A DNA stretch of 8,104 nucleotides, taken from the NCBI GenBank assembly GCA_016293225.1, contig JAEDEQ010000073.1, positions 1 through 8,104 on the forward strand. The letters are read 5' to 3'. This DNA comes from Clostridiaceae bacterium. GTDB lineage: Bacteria > Bacillota > Clostridia > Oscillospirales > Acutalibacteraceae. The notes under the pieces were generated by a model. It saw only the letters and a list, made by a program, of their open reading frames with translations. It searched no databases and had not been told where the DNA came from. Shown here one piece after another: positions 1 through 6,289 of the stretch. Both the position numbers and the translations under genes were made by a program. Positions within the stretch are counted from its first letter, which is position 1, and each line of letters starts with the position of its first letter.

Positions 1-5
1 GTCAA

Positions 6-1187
6 TTATGAAAAAGGTTTTCTGATTAACTGAACCACCGTCTCCACATGGCTCGTATGCGGAAACATATCCACAGGCTGAATTTTTTTCACGCGGTAGC
101 CATTTTTGCAAAGGAACAGCAGGTCGCGCTCAAGGGTTTCAACCGAACAGGAAACATAGACCACTCTTTCCGGGACGGTTTTAACAATGCTCCTGAGGAA
201 ATTGAGGCTGCTTCCTGCTCTCGGAGGATCCATGAAAACAACGTTGAACCTTTCGTTCGCCTTTGCCGCCTCAACCATGAAGCTGCCTGCGTCGGCGCAG
301 AAAAAGCTGATGTTTTCGTTTTTGTTGAGCCGCGCGTTGAAAACTGCGTCCGAAACCGCGTCCTCGTTCAGTTCAACGCCGACAACGGAAACCCCGGCGC
401 TTTTTGCCGCAACAATCCCTATCGTGCCCGTTCCGCAGTAGGCGTCAAGCACACGGTCGCCCTTTTTCAGCGCGGCAAATTTAATTGCAGTGCCGTAAAG
501 CACCTCGGTCTGAACGGGATTTATCTGGTAAAACGAGCGCGGCGAAATGCGGAAACGGCAGGAGCAGAGCACGTCCTCAATGTAACCGTTGCCGTAAAGC
601 ACAAATTCCTTTTTGCCGAGCACCATGCTTGTTTTTGAGCCGTTTATGTTCTGAACAATGGTTGTAATCTGCGGAAAGGCCTTGAGCAGGGCGGAAAGGA
701 ACTCCCTTTTCTTCGGAAAAAGCTCTGTTCCCGTAACAAGCACTACCATGACCTGTCCGCTTGAAAAGCCGCGGCGCACAAGCACATGGCGAAGAAAGCC
801 CCGTCCCGTGTCCTCGTTGTAGGCGTTTAGCCGGAAAGAGGGGAGAAGCTTTCTGATGTATACGATTATTTCATCGGCAAGCTTGTCCTCAAGCATACAT
901 TCATTAACCTCAACAACCCTGTGGCTTGAGGACTGGTATATGCCGGAAATGATTTTTCCGCCTGTATTTTTGAACGCGGCCTGAACCTTATTGCGGTAGT
1001 GAACCGGGTTTTCCATGCCGATAATCTCCTCAACATGGCCGAACTTTCCGAGCGCTTTGATGCATTTGACCTGCTTGTATGAAAGCTGCTCTTTGTAGCT
1101 GAGATTCTGAAGCTGGCAGCCGCCGCATTTTTTATAAAGAGGGCAGCCGTTGCCTCTGCCCTCTTTTTTTGGTGTGTTATTTTTCAT
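6..1187 (-). CDS. rlmD: 23S rRNA (uracil-C5)-methyltransferase, RlmD/RumA type, short form without TRAM domain
   Basis: S-adenosylmethionine-dependent RNA m5U methyltransferase of the TrmA/RumA family (393 aa), cytosolic, acting on 23S rRNA. The N-terminus carries the iron-sulfur cluster cysteines C15, C21 and C24 (CPLYKKCGGCQ), with a likely fourth ligand at C97. The catalytic half shows SFYQINP near 218-224, the SAM-binding loop DAYCGTGTIG at 248-257, MDPPRAG at 319-325, the nucleophile C347 in YVSCSVETLERD, and the C-terminal FPHTSHVETV with general base E382. The usual N-terminal TRAM RNA-binding domain is missing. The start is fixed because the frame closes upstream without another ATG and a 40-codon gene ends 2 bp before it; GGAAGA within that gene's end can serve as ribosome binding site, suggesting translational coupling. 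It is the last visible gene of the minus-strand cluster. The family is certain; the target (U1939, U747 or both) cannot be read from the sequence. Confidence 0.93.
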   Translation of the reverse strand: MKNNTPKKEGRGNGCPLYKKCGGCQLQNLSYKEQLSYKQVKCIKALGKFGHVEEIIGMENPVHYRNKVQAAFKNTGGKIISGIYQSSSHRVVEVNECMLEDKLADEIIVYIRKLLPSFRLNAYNEDTGRGFLRHVLVRRGFSSGQVMVVLVTGTELFPKKREFLSALLKAFPQITTIVQNINGSKTSMVLGKKEFVLYGNGYIEDVLCSCRFRISPRSFYQINPVQTEVLYGTAIKFAALKKGDRVLDAYCGTGTIGIVAAKSAGVSVVGVELNEDAVSDAVFNARLNKNENISFFCADAGSFMVEAAKANERFNVVFMDPPRAGSSLNFLRSIVKTVPERVVYVSCSVETLERDLLFLCKNGYRVKKIQPVDMFPHTSHVETVVQLIRKPFS

Positions 1188-1189
1188 TT

Positions 1190-1312
1190 TTATCTTCCGA
1201 ACTTCTTTTTGCTGCCGTATTTTTTCATGCAGTGCCTGACTGCCATTTCAACGGCGATGAGGGTGACAACGGCACAAACAGCCGCAATCGGATTGCTTTC
1301 GCTCTTTTTCAT
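1190..1312 (-). CDS. 40-residue single-span membrane peptide with basic tail (unrecognised)
   Basis: A small gene found by reading the gap between the permease and rlmD. It starts MKKSESNP, has a hydrophobic stretch at about residues 8-25 (IAAVCAVVTLIAVEMAV), and ends in a strongly basic tail (HCMKKYGSKKKFGR, residues 27-40). That fits one membrane helix with a positively charged cytosolic C-terminus. Support for translation is good: an AAAAGGAG ribosome binding site lies 8 nt before the ATG, the stop is 2 bp before the rlmD start, and the codon choice resembles the neighbours. It lies in the same direction as the ABC permease and rlmD and is probably co-transcribed. I do not recognise the family. 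It could be an accessory subunit of the ABC exporter or the 772-residue membrane protein, or an independent small membrane protein; function is unknown. Confidence 0.75.
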   Translation of the reverse strand: MKKSESNPIAAVCAVVTLIAVEMAVRHCMKKYGSKKKFGR

Positions 1313-1320
1313 CGTTTTCG

Positions 1321-1328
1321 CTCCTTTT
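1321..1328 (-). promoter_or_regulatory. Ribosome binding site of the 40-codon gene
   Basis: Reads AAAAGGAG on the minus strand, 8 nt before the ATG at 1312. This near-consensus Shine-Dalgarno sequence at ideal spacing is the main reason for calling the small gene. Confidence 0.75.
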
Positions 1329-1338
1329 GAATTTAATG

Positions 1339-1361
1339 CGTCCGACAGAATGGAACGGACG
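1339..1361 (-). other. Intercistronic hairpin
   Basis: Perfect 6-bp arms CGTCCG and CGGACG around an 11-nt loop, lying between the permease stop and the small membrane gene. There is no U-run after it in the minus-strand reading direction, so it is not a standard terminator for this operon. It could be an RNA processing or stability element that separates expression of upstream and downstream genes, or simply chance. Confidence 0.35.
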
Positions 1362-1371
1362 ATACAGTTTT

Positions 1372-2190
1372 TTACTTGATATTTACCTTATGCTCCATGA
1401 TCCAGCCCGTTGCAAAAAGCATTGCAAGCGCAACAAGCGCCATGAAGACGGTTCCGCCGATACCGAACGAGAAAACCGATCCGCTGTTTTCCATTGAGGA
1501 AAAGGCAAGCTTCAGCCCTTCATTGGTAACGCTGAAGCTGAGCGGCAGCGAGTATGTAAGCTTTGCGCCTATCGAATTTGAAACGGCGTATGAGCCGAAG
1601 AATATGAGGAAGCCGAAAATCTTCGGGTGCTTCTGCAGCGGTCTTGTGTTCGCAAGGGTTACAGAAAAATATACAAAGCCCACAAACGTAAGAATGGTAA
1701 GAAGCGCAAGAACAACCACCAGAACAATAAACTTTGCAATCATTGCTCCGGACGGGAGCATATCGAGGATGCCGCTTTCCCTGAGCATTTCAACAATGTC
1801 ACCCATCTTGCCGTCGGTTTGAGCCCTTGCGTTGAGGAAAATTACAAAATAGATGAGCGCAAGCGCGGCGAACGACAGAATGATCCAGATGAAAGAAACA
1901 ATAACCTTTGAAACAAGCAGACTGCTGCACTTGACCGGGAGGGTGAAGCTCAGATAGCCCTGATTGGTGTAAAGCGTGTCGTAAAAATTCTTGATGACCG
2001 AAACAAGGGTCATGACAACAACCAGAATTCCGGCAAAGTAAAGTATCATTGAAGCGGCAACGCTCAGCCATGTGATTTTTACAAGCAGGGCAAAGAGCAT
2101 TACCAGAAGAACTGCGGCCGTGCAGGCATAAATTGCCGTAACATAGCGCGCGGAATGTTTGAACTCATGTTTTAAAAGCTTACCAAGCAT
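1372..2190 (-). CDS. ABC-2-type transporter permease subunit
   Basis: Integral membrane partner of the ABC ATPase encoded just upstream; 272 aa from the start chosen here. Hydrophobic segments lie at about 17-37, 43-66, 97-119, 151-178, 190-209 and 246-264, giving six helices. After the second helix comes NFYDTLYTNQGYLSFTLPV (68-86), a loop pattern I associate with clostridial ABC-2 permeases that travel with a single ATPase. A longer reading from an ATG at 2268 is possible, but the 2190 start (MLGKLLKHEF) has a perfect AAGGAGGT 8 nt upstream and removes a non-hydrophobic, lysine/arginine-rich 26-residue extension that lies within the ATPase gene. The gene overlaps the end of the ATPase gene by 11 bp, so the pair is translationally coupled. 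Substrate unknown: peptides, lipids or antibiotics are all possible. No regulator gene of the GntR type is adjacent. Confidence 0.85.
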   Translation of the reverse strand: MLGKLLKHEFKHSARYVTAIYACTAAVLLVMLFALLVKITWLSVAASMILYFAGILVVVMTLVSVIKNFYDTLYTNQGYLSFTLPVKCSSLLVSKVIVSFIWIILSFAALALIYFVIFLNARAQTDGKMGDIVEMLRESGILDMLPSGAMIAKFIVLVVVLALLTILTFVGFVYFSVTLANTRPLQKHPKIFGFLIFFGSYAVSNSIGAKLTYSLPLSFSVTNEGLKLAFSSMENSGSVFSFGIGGTVFMALVALAMLFATGWIMEHKVNIK

Positions 2191-2881
2191 AGCTGAATAC
2201 CTCCTTGAATACTTCTTCAACTGTTTTTCCCTTGTCCTTAATTTCGTCAACGTGGGCGTCAATGACAACCTGCCCGTTGTTTATCATAAGAACGCGGTCA
2301 AAAATATATTCAACATCGCTTATCAGATGGGTGGATATGAGAACGGTGGAATCCTCCTCGTGGTTTTCCATGATGAGCTCAAGAATGTGGCTCCTTGCCG
2401 CCGGGTCAACTCCGCCGAGCGGTTCGTCAAGGATATACAGCTTTGCCCGCCGGCAGAGAACGAGGGCAAGGCGCAGCTTTTCCTGCTGACCCTTGGACAT
2501 TGTTTTGAGTCTCTGCTTCATGTCAAGACCGAATTTGTCAACCATTTTTTCGGCCTTGTTTCGGTCAAAGTCCTTGTAAAAGTCCGAAAAGTATTCAAGT
2601 GCGTCGCACGGGCGCATCCAGTCGGGAAGATAGCTCTTTTCCGGAAGATAAGCGATAATGCTTTTGGTGTAAACTCCCGGCTCCTCGTTGTCAATCCGAA
2701 CCATTCCGCTGTGGTCCTTGATAAGACCGGTGAGGATTTTAATAAGGGTGGTTTTACCGCAGCCGTTCGGCCCGAGCAGACCGACAATCTGTCCGCTTTC
2801 GCAGGAAAAGTTCACGCCCCTGAGCACTTCCTTGCTGCCGTATGACTTTTTGAGATCGGAAATGTTAATAATCTTACTCAT
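2180..2881 (-). CDS. ABC transporter ATP-binding protein
   Basis: Cytosolic ATPase subunit (233 aa) that should power the six-helix permease encoded directly downstream. Motifs in order: Walker A GPNGCGKT at 37-44; a Q-loop region reading AYLPEKSYLP (77-86), where E81 stands near the place usually held by glutamine; an ABC signature of the variant form MSKGQQEK (128-135) rather than LSGGQ; Walker B plus D-loop LYILDEPLGGVDP at 148-160; and the switch histidine H185 in STHLISDVE. The variant Q-loop and signature resemble the group of Firmicutes exporters often found with GntR-type regulators (YtrB/BcrA-like), here without such a regulator. Start: ATG at 2881 preceded by GAAAGG about 9-10 nt upstream. 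The gene begins 16 bp after the upstream 772-codon gene and overlaps the permease by 11 bp. The substrate cannot be told. Confidence 0.92.
   Translation of the reverse strand: MSKIINISDLKKSYGSKEVLRGVNFSCESGQIVGLLGPNGCGKTTLIKILTGLIKDHSGMVRIDNEEPGVYTKSIIAYLPEKSYLPDWMRPCDALEYFSDFYKDFDRNKAEKMVDKFGLDMKQRLKTMSKGQQEKLRLALVLCRRAKLYILDEPLGGVDPAARSHILELIMENHEEDSTVLISTHLISDVEYIFDRVLMINNGQVVIDAHVDEIKDKGKTVEEVFKEVFSYAW
2199..2206 (-). promoter_or_regulatory. Ribosome binding site that decides the permease start
   Basis: AAGGAGGT on the minus strand, 8 nt before the ATG at 2190. It lies inside the 3' end of the ATPase gene and favours the 2190 start over the longer reading from 2268. Confidence 0.85.
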
Positions 2882-2897
2882 ATCATTCGCCTTTCAT

Positions 2898-5216
2898 TTA
2901 TTGGATTCTTGTTTTTCCTGTTATATATGCTATCGCGCCCCAGATAAGCTGGAAAGCGATAATTATTACCGGATTGAACGCAAGCGAAACCTTTAATACC
3001 GCGCAAACAACCGAAAGCGCAAAGCTGAAGCCCAGCCCGGCGAGCATAACAATTTTGGAAAGCCTGTCAGCCTCAAAAAGGTTATGCGCCGCATTGACAA
3101 GGAAAAGAATGTTCCTGTCCTTTTTTGCGCAGGCAAGGCCGCTTTCCTTCCTCAGGGTGGGGTTTGCCTTGAGCGAGGAGATGAGCGTGCTGTTTTTGGT
3201 CGTTGCAAGCTTAATGGCCGCAATGTCCGCCATAAGCTTTTCGGCGGCAAGCTCCTGCGTCAGGCACGGGTCGCCGCAGTTCAGAATGAGCACAAGGCCG
3301 GTTTTGTTGAAGTCGCGCACGCTTTTTTTCACCTCGCTGCGCACGCGGTAATCAACAGCAAACAGACCGATGATGACGCCCTCAAGGGCAATATACATCA
3401 CGTTTTTGCCCTTTGCAAAGGCTTTTTCCTCCTCCTCGGACGGGGCGGAAATGCTGTGGGCAATGAGCATTGCGCGGTTGCCGACAAGGACTCTCCTGCC
3501 GACTACCCAGCAGGAATAGCCGAGCTTTTCCTCATACTGGATATCCTCCGCTTCGGGAGGGCGGATACCCTCCTCGGCAAGGAAAGCGTCAAACTCGCCG
3601 CGGATAACGCTGCGCGTTCCCTTCAGTGCGCTTGCGGCAAAAACAACCGCGTCCGAAAGCGCGACGTTTACGCCGGGAACGGTTCTGAATTTTGAAACCC
3701 TGCCCTCAAAAATCTCGTCCGCGTCAACAACAATTCCGTCTGCCTTTGCAACATTTTTTGCGCTGTCCGGCGAGGAAACAACGGCGCAGCCCGAGGCGAG
3801 TGCTTTGTCGTTATTAAGCTTGAGGAGCGAGGAAACAAGATTGAAAAGCACGGGAACGCAAAGGCAAAAGCTGCTTGCAAGGCAGGAGAAGAACGCCCAG
3901 GCGCTTTTATCTGTAACCGCGCCGAAAACAGCGAACGCGGCGCTTGCGGCAAGAGTGAGCGCACCGACAAAAAGCAGCATCTTTTCATCGGCTGTGCGTG
4001 AAAGCGAAAAGCGCTCGAAGTCTGACGGCAGATTGCAGTCCGCCGTGTAAAGAATTTTAGGTTCACCCTTGGAAATTCCGTAGCCGAGCGAGTCGGCGTC
4101 GTTTTTGTTTTCAACCGTTTGCAGCGTGCAAAGCTCCTTTGAGCGCATGAGAACCGAAAGATCGCGCCGCACGCATTCCACTCTCAGATATTCCGAGGCG
4201 CAAAGCGCAAGCAGCGAAAAGAAGAAGAACGGGGTGCAGACCGCGTATTGCGAAGCTTCCTCAGGCTTGAAAACAAGAAGTGAGAGACACTGAAGCAGCG
4301 AGAACGCTCCGGAAAGGAAAACAAAGAATTCCGCGCCCGGACGGAACTTCAGTACCGCCGAAAGCCCGTCTTTGAGCAAGCCTGACGAAAACGCTGCACC
4401 GAGAGCAAGAAGCAAAAGGTTCAAAAGCACAAACACCGTTCCGTTTGCGGCAAAGAGGAAGGAAAACGCTCCCGAAACCGAGTGCGCGCAAAGCATTAAA
4501 TACAAAACAAGCGACAAAGCAAAAAGCACGGCAAAAATTTTAAGCCGCTTTTTTTGCTGCTCTGTTTGCTGCTTGAGCGTTTTGCGCTCCGTTTTTGCGC
4601 TCGTCAACTCCTCTTTAAGCTTTTCAAGGCGAGACTTTTGCTGCGCGGCGCGCTCAGGAAGTCCTTTGGCTTTTTTGCGCTTGCCTGCCCTTTCAACCGC
4701 GTCAAAAAGGGTTTCGCCCTTTTTCGGCTCAAGCAGATCGGCAAGGCTTGAGCCGCCTTTGCCCGTCGGCTCCTTTTCAAGAATGGCCTTGTCGCCGTCC
4801 TCGGCCGAAAGGACGCGGAAGTTTTCAATAAGATTCTGCCGCGATTCTTTAAGCTGTTTTTCAACCGCCTGAGCGGAAACAATTTTCGGCTTCAACTCGT
4901 CTTCGTAGCCGTCAAAGGTGAGCTGAAAGTCATTTTCTTTTTTTTTCTGAGGCTTTGAACCGTTTGTCTTAAGGTCAAAGTGCTTTGTTTTTCCGTCGTC
5001 CGGCGCCTGCGTTTTTGCGGTGTCTGTTTCATCTTTCTGCGCCTTTTCTTCGGTTTGCTCGCGGTTTATCGGGGCGATGCCGACCGATTCAAGCAGAGAA
5101 TTGATGCTGTCAAGGTCTTTTTTCTCCTCCGGGGCGGAAGGCTGCCGCGGCGCTTCGACTTTTTTATCAAAACCGGCTTCATAAAAATCCGAGGGATTAT
5201 CTTTGCTCGAAGTCAT
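2898..5216 (-). CDS. Degenerate P1B-type ATPase-like membrane protein with disordered/coiled-coil N-terminus (putative pseudo-pump)
   Basis: A 772-residue membrane protein, not a recognised named family. Residues 1-187 are polar, rich in K, E, D, Q and proline, and likely disordered; 188-226 are a predicted coiled coil. Hydrophobic segments follow at about 227-245, 255-277, 296-316 and 325-342, then 413-433 and 440-463, then 721-742 and 746-766: the 4+2+2 layout of P1B ATPases. P455 in the sixth helix (CLCVPV) sits where CPC/P would be. Residues 475-507 align with the run into the phosphorylation site, but DKTGTLTEG is replaced by DADEIFEG (D498). The N-domain-like part keeps VVGRRVLVGNRAM (571-583); the P-domain-like part keeps a D-x-x-x-R (622-626) and CGD for TGD (647-649). 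No TGE appears in the short 343-412 actuator region, and no GDGxND is found. Transport activity is therefore unlikely. Start: ATG at 5216 with AAAGGGTGA overlapping the rlmB stop; coupled to rlmB and to the ABC pair. A regulatory or scaffold role is inference. Confidence 0.8.
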   Translation of the reverse strand: MTSSKDNPSDFYEAGFDKKVEAPRQPSAPEEKKDLDSINSLLESVGIAPINREQTEEKAQKDETDTAKTQAPDDGKTKHFDLKTNGSKPQKKKENDFQLTFDGYEDELKPKIVSAQAVEKQLKESRQNLIENFRVLSAEDGDKAILEKEPTGKGGSSLADLLEPKKGETLFDAVERAGKRKKAKGLPERAAQQKSRLEKLKEELTSAKTERKTLKQQTEQQKKRLKIFAVLFALSLVLYLMLCAHSVSGAFSFLFAANGTVFVLLNLLLLALGAAFSSGLLKDGLSAVLKFRPGAEFFVFLSGAFSLLQCLSLLVFKPEEASQYAVCTPFFFFSLLALCASEYLRVECVRRDLSVLMRSKELCTLQTVENKNDADSLGYGISKGEPKILYTADCNLPSDFERFSLSRTADEKMLLFVGALTLAASAAFAVFGAVTDKSAWAFFSCLASSFCLCVPVLFNLVSSLLKLNNDKALASGCAVVSSPDSAKNVAKADGIVVDADEIFEGRVSKFRTVPGVNVALSDAVVFAASALKGTRSVIRGEFDAFLAEEGIRPPEAEDIQYEEKLGYSCWVVGRRVLVGNRAMLIAHSISAPSEEEEKAFAKGKNVMYIALEGVIIGLFAVDYRVRSEVKKSVRDFNKTGLVLILNCGDPCLTQELAAEKLMADIAAIKLATTKNSTLISSLKANPTLRKESGLACAKKDRNILFLVNAAHNLFEADRLSKIVMLAGLGFSFALSVVCAVLKVSLAFNPVIIIAFQLIWGAIAYITGKTRIQ

Positions 5217-5222
5217 CGTTTT

Positions 5223-5993
5223 TCACCCTTTGCACTGTCTTTGTCTTGCAACTTCATACATTAAAATTCCTGCTGCGACCGAGGCGTTGAGGGAATTTAT
5301 CTTACCCTTCAGCGGAAGCGAAACGATAAAATCGCTTTTTTCCCTGATAAGCTTTCCTACTCCGTTGCCCTCCGAGCCGATAACAAGGCCGACCGCACCG
5401 GAAAAATCGGTTTGAAAATACGGCTTTCCGTCCATATCTGCGCTGTAAATCCAGACTCCGCGCTCCTTGAGCTCATCAAGGGTTGCGGCAAGGTTCGTAA
5501 CGCGGACAACGGGCATATATTCAAGCGCGCCTGCGGAGGCCTTTGAAACCGCCCAGGTCAGAGAAACGCTGCGCCTTTTCGGAATGATAATGCCGTGCGC
5601 GCCGGCACATTCGGCGGTTCTGATAATGGCGCCGAGGTTGTGCGGATCCTCAAGCTCGTCGCAGATTATGATAAACGGATCTTCCCCCTTTTCCTTTGCA
5701 AGAGAAAAGATGTCCTCAAGCTCTGCGTATTCGTGGCTTGCGGCGTAGGCGGCAACGCCCTGATGGTTTCCGCCGCCGCAAAGGAAATCGAGCTTCCTTT
5801 TGTCAACCTCCTTGATAACTGCGTCCTTGTCGCGGCAGGCGGCGATTATTCTGCCGACCGAGCCGCCGTGTTCGCCCTTTGCAACAAGGAGAGTGTCTAT
5901 TGTGCGATCGCTTTTGAGCGCTTCCAGAACGGCGTTGCGGCCGATTATGAGCTGATTTTCCTGCTGATTGCTTTTATTATCCATTTTCACCAT
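5223..5993 (-). CDS. rlmB: 23S rRNA 2'-O-methyltransferase, TrmH/SpoU family (RlmB-like)
   Basis: SAM-dependent RNA ribose methyltransferase of the SPOUT superfamily, 256 aa, cytosolic and likely dimeric. An N-terminal substrate-binding domain (about 14-85) begins with LIIGRNAVLEAL and ends HQGVAAY. The trefoil-knot catalytic domain shows motif 1 LEDPHNLGAIIRTAECAG (114-131, N119 and R125), motif 2 GLVIGSEGNGV (202-212, E208) and motif 3 LPLKGKINSLNASVAAGI (226-243, S234 and N236). This pattern and length match RlmB, which in E. coli makes Gm2251; a tRNA-targeting relative cannot be excluded. Two starts are possible: ATG 5993 or ATG 5984 (MDNKSNQQ). Neither has a strong ribosome binding site; GGTGA sits close before the second. 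It is the first gene of the minus-strand cluster, its stop lies 6 bp before the next gene, and a divergent promoter region lies upstream. Confidence 0.92.
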   Translation of the reverse strand: MVKMDNKSNQQENQLIIGRNAVLEALKSDRTIDTLLVAKGEHGGSVGRIIAACRDKDAVIKEVDKRKLDFLCGGGNHQGVAAYAASHEYAELEDIFSLAKEKGEDPFIIICDELEDPHNLGAIIRTAECAGAHGIIIPKRRSVSLTWAVSKASAGALEYMPVVRVTNLAATLDELKERGVWIYSADMDGKPYFQTDFSGAVGLVIGSEGNGVGKLIREKSDFIVSLPLKGKINSLNASVAAGILMYEVARQRQCKG

Positions 5994-6100
5994 TCACTTT
6001 TTTATTCTGAAGCTTTTTAAGTGACTTTCCGTCCGCCTTAAAAACCGGAGGGAACACAGTCATTGTAAATTTACGGTTATTACACATTATAAGTTTATTT

Positions 6101-6109
6101 ATTATATCA
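6101..6109 (-). promoter_or_regulatory. Candidate extended -10 element for the rlmB operon
   Basis: The minus strand reads TGATATAAT: a perfect TATAAT with the TGn extension that can substitute for a weak -35. The hexamer 17 nt upstream (CTTTCT) does not resemble TTGACA. Transcription would start near 6094, leaving a leader of about 100 nt before rlmB. Confidence 0.45.
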
Positions 6110-6136
6110 TATATATCAAAGAAAGAAAGAGCGATT

Positions 6137-6166
6137 TTGAAAAATAGTTTGTTAATTTTTTATAAT
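6137..6166 (+). promoter_or_regulatory. Sigma-A-type promoter P1 for the glmU-like gene and pth
   Basis: TTGAAA at 6137-6142 and TATAAT at 6161-6166 separated by 18 bp, in an AT-rich stretch. Start of transcription would be near 6173, giving a leader of roughly 115 nt. It is the best promoter match in the window. Confidence 0.65.
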
Positions 6167-6201
6167 TTTCCTCTCTTTGTCTCTGAAAAACGGCAAAGGG
6201 C

Positions 6202-6230
6202 TTGATTATCGCGTAATTTGTTGGCATAAT
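6202..6230 (+). promoter_or_regulatory. Second tandem promoter P2 for the glmU-like gene and pth
   Basis: TTGATT at 6202-6207 and CATAAT at 6225-6230 with a 17-bp spacer. The predicted start, about 6237, falls immediately before the TTAAGG inverted repeat. It is weaker than P1 by consensus match. Confidence 0.45.
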
Positions 6231-6237
6231 TATACTG

Positions 6238-6251
6238 TTAAGGAACCTTAA
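6238..6251 (+). promoter_or_regulatory. Inverted repeat TTAAGG-N2-CCTTAA, possible operator
   Basis: Perfect 6-bp arms with a 2-bp centre (AA) spanning the predicted +1 region of P2. The gap is too short for a full RNA hairpin, so a DNA-binding site for a dimeric regulator is the simpler reading. No regulator is identified in the window. Confidence 0.35.
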
Positions 6252-6289
6252 TTCAGCTATTTTAAGAAGATACGGAGATATTGGATATT

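Noticed and set aside
48..638. 196-codon open frame on the plus strand
   Set aside because: It is antisense to the catalytic half of rlmD, whose motifs are complete; it looks like a codon-bias shadow.
2191..2268. 26-residue N-terminal extension of the permease
   Set aside because: The extension is hydrophilic and lies wholly within the ATPase gene, while the ATG at 2190 has a perfect AAGGAGGT at 8-nt spacing.
2159..2845. 228-codon open frame on the plus strand
   Set aside because: It lies antisense to the ABC ATPase and the start of the permease, both clear by motif. The protein has no recognisable pattern and there is no suitable ribosome binding site.
2898..5216. Functional heavy-metal (copper/zinc) efflux ATPase
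   Set aside because: The DKTGT phosphorylation site, the TGE loop and the GDGxND hinge are not present, and no CxxC metal-binding domain is seen at the N-terminus.
6086..6119. Minus-strand TTGATA ... TATAAT pair as the rlmB promoter
   Set aside because: The spacing is 22 bp, too long for sigma-A; the extended -10 at 6101-6109 is preferred.
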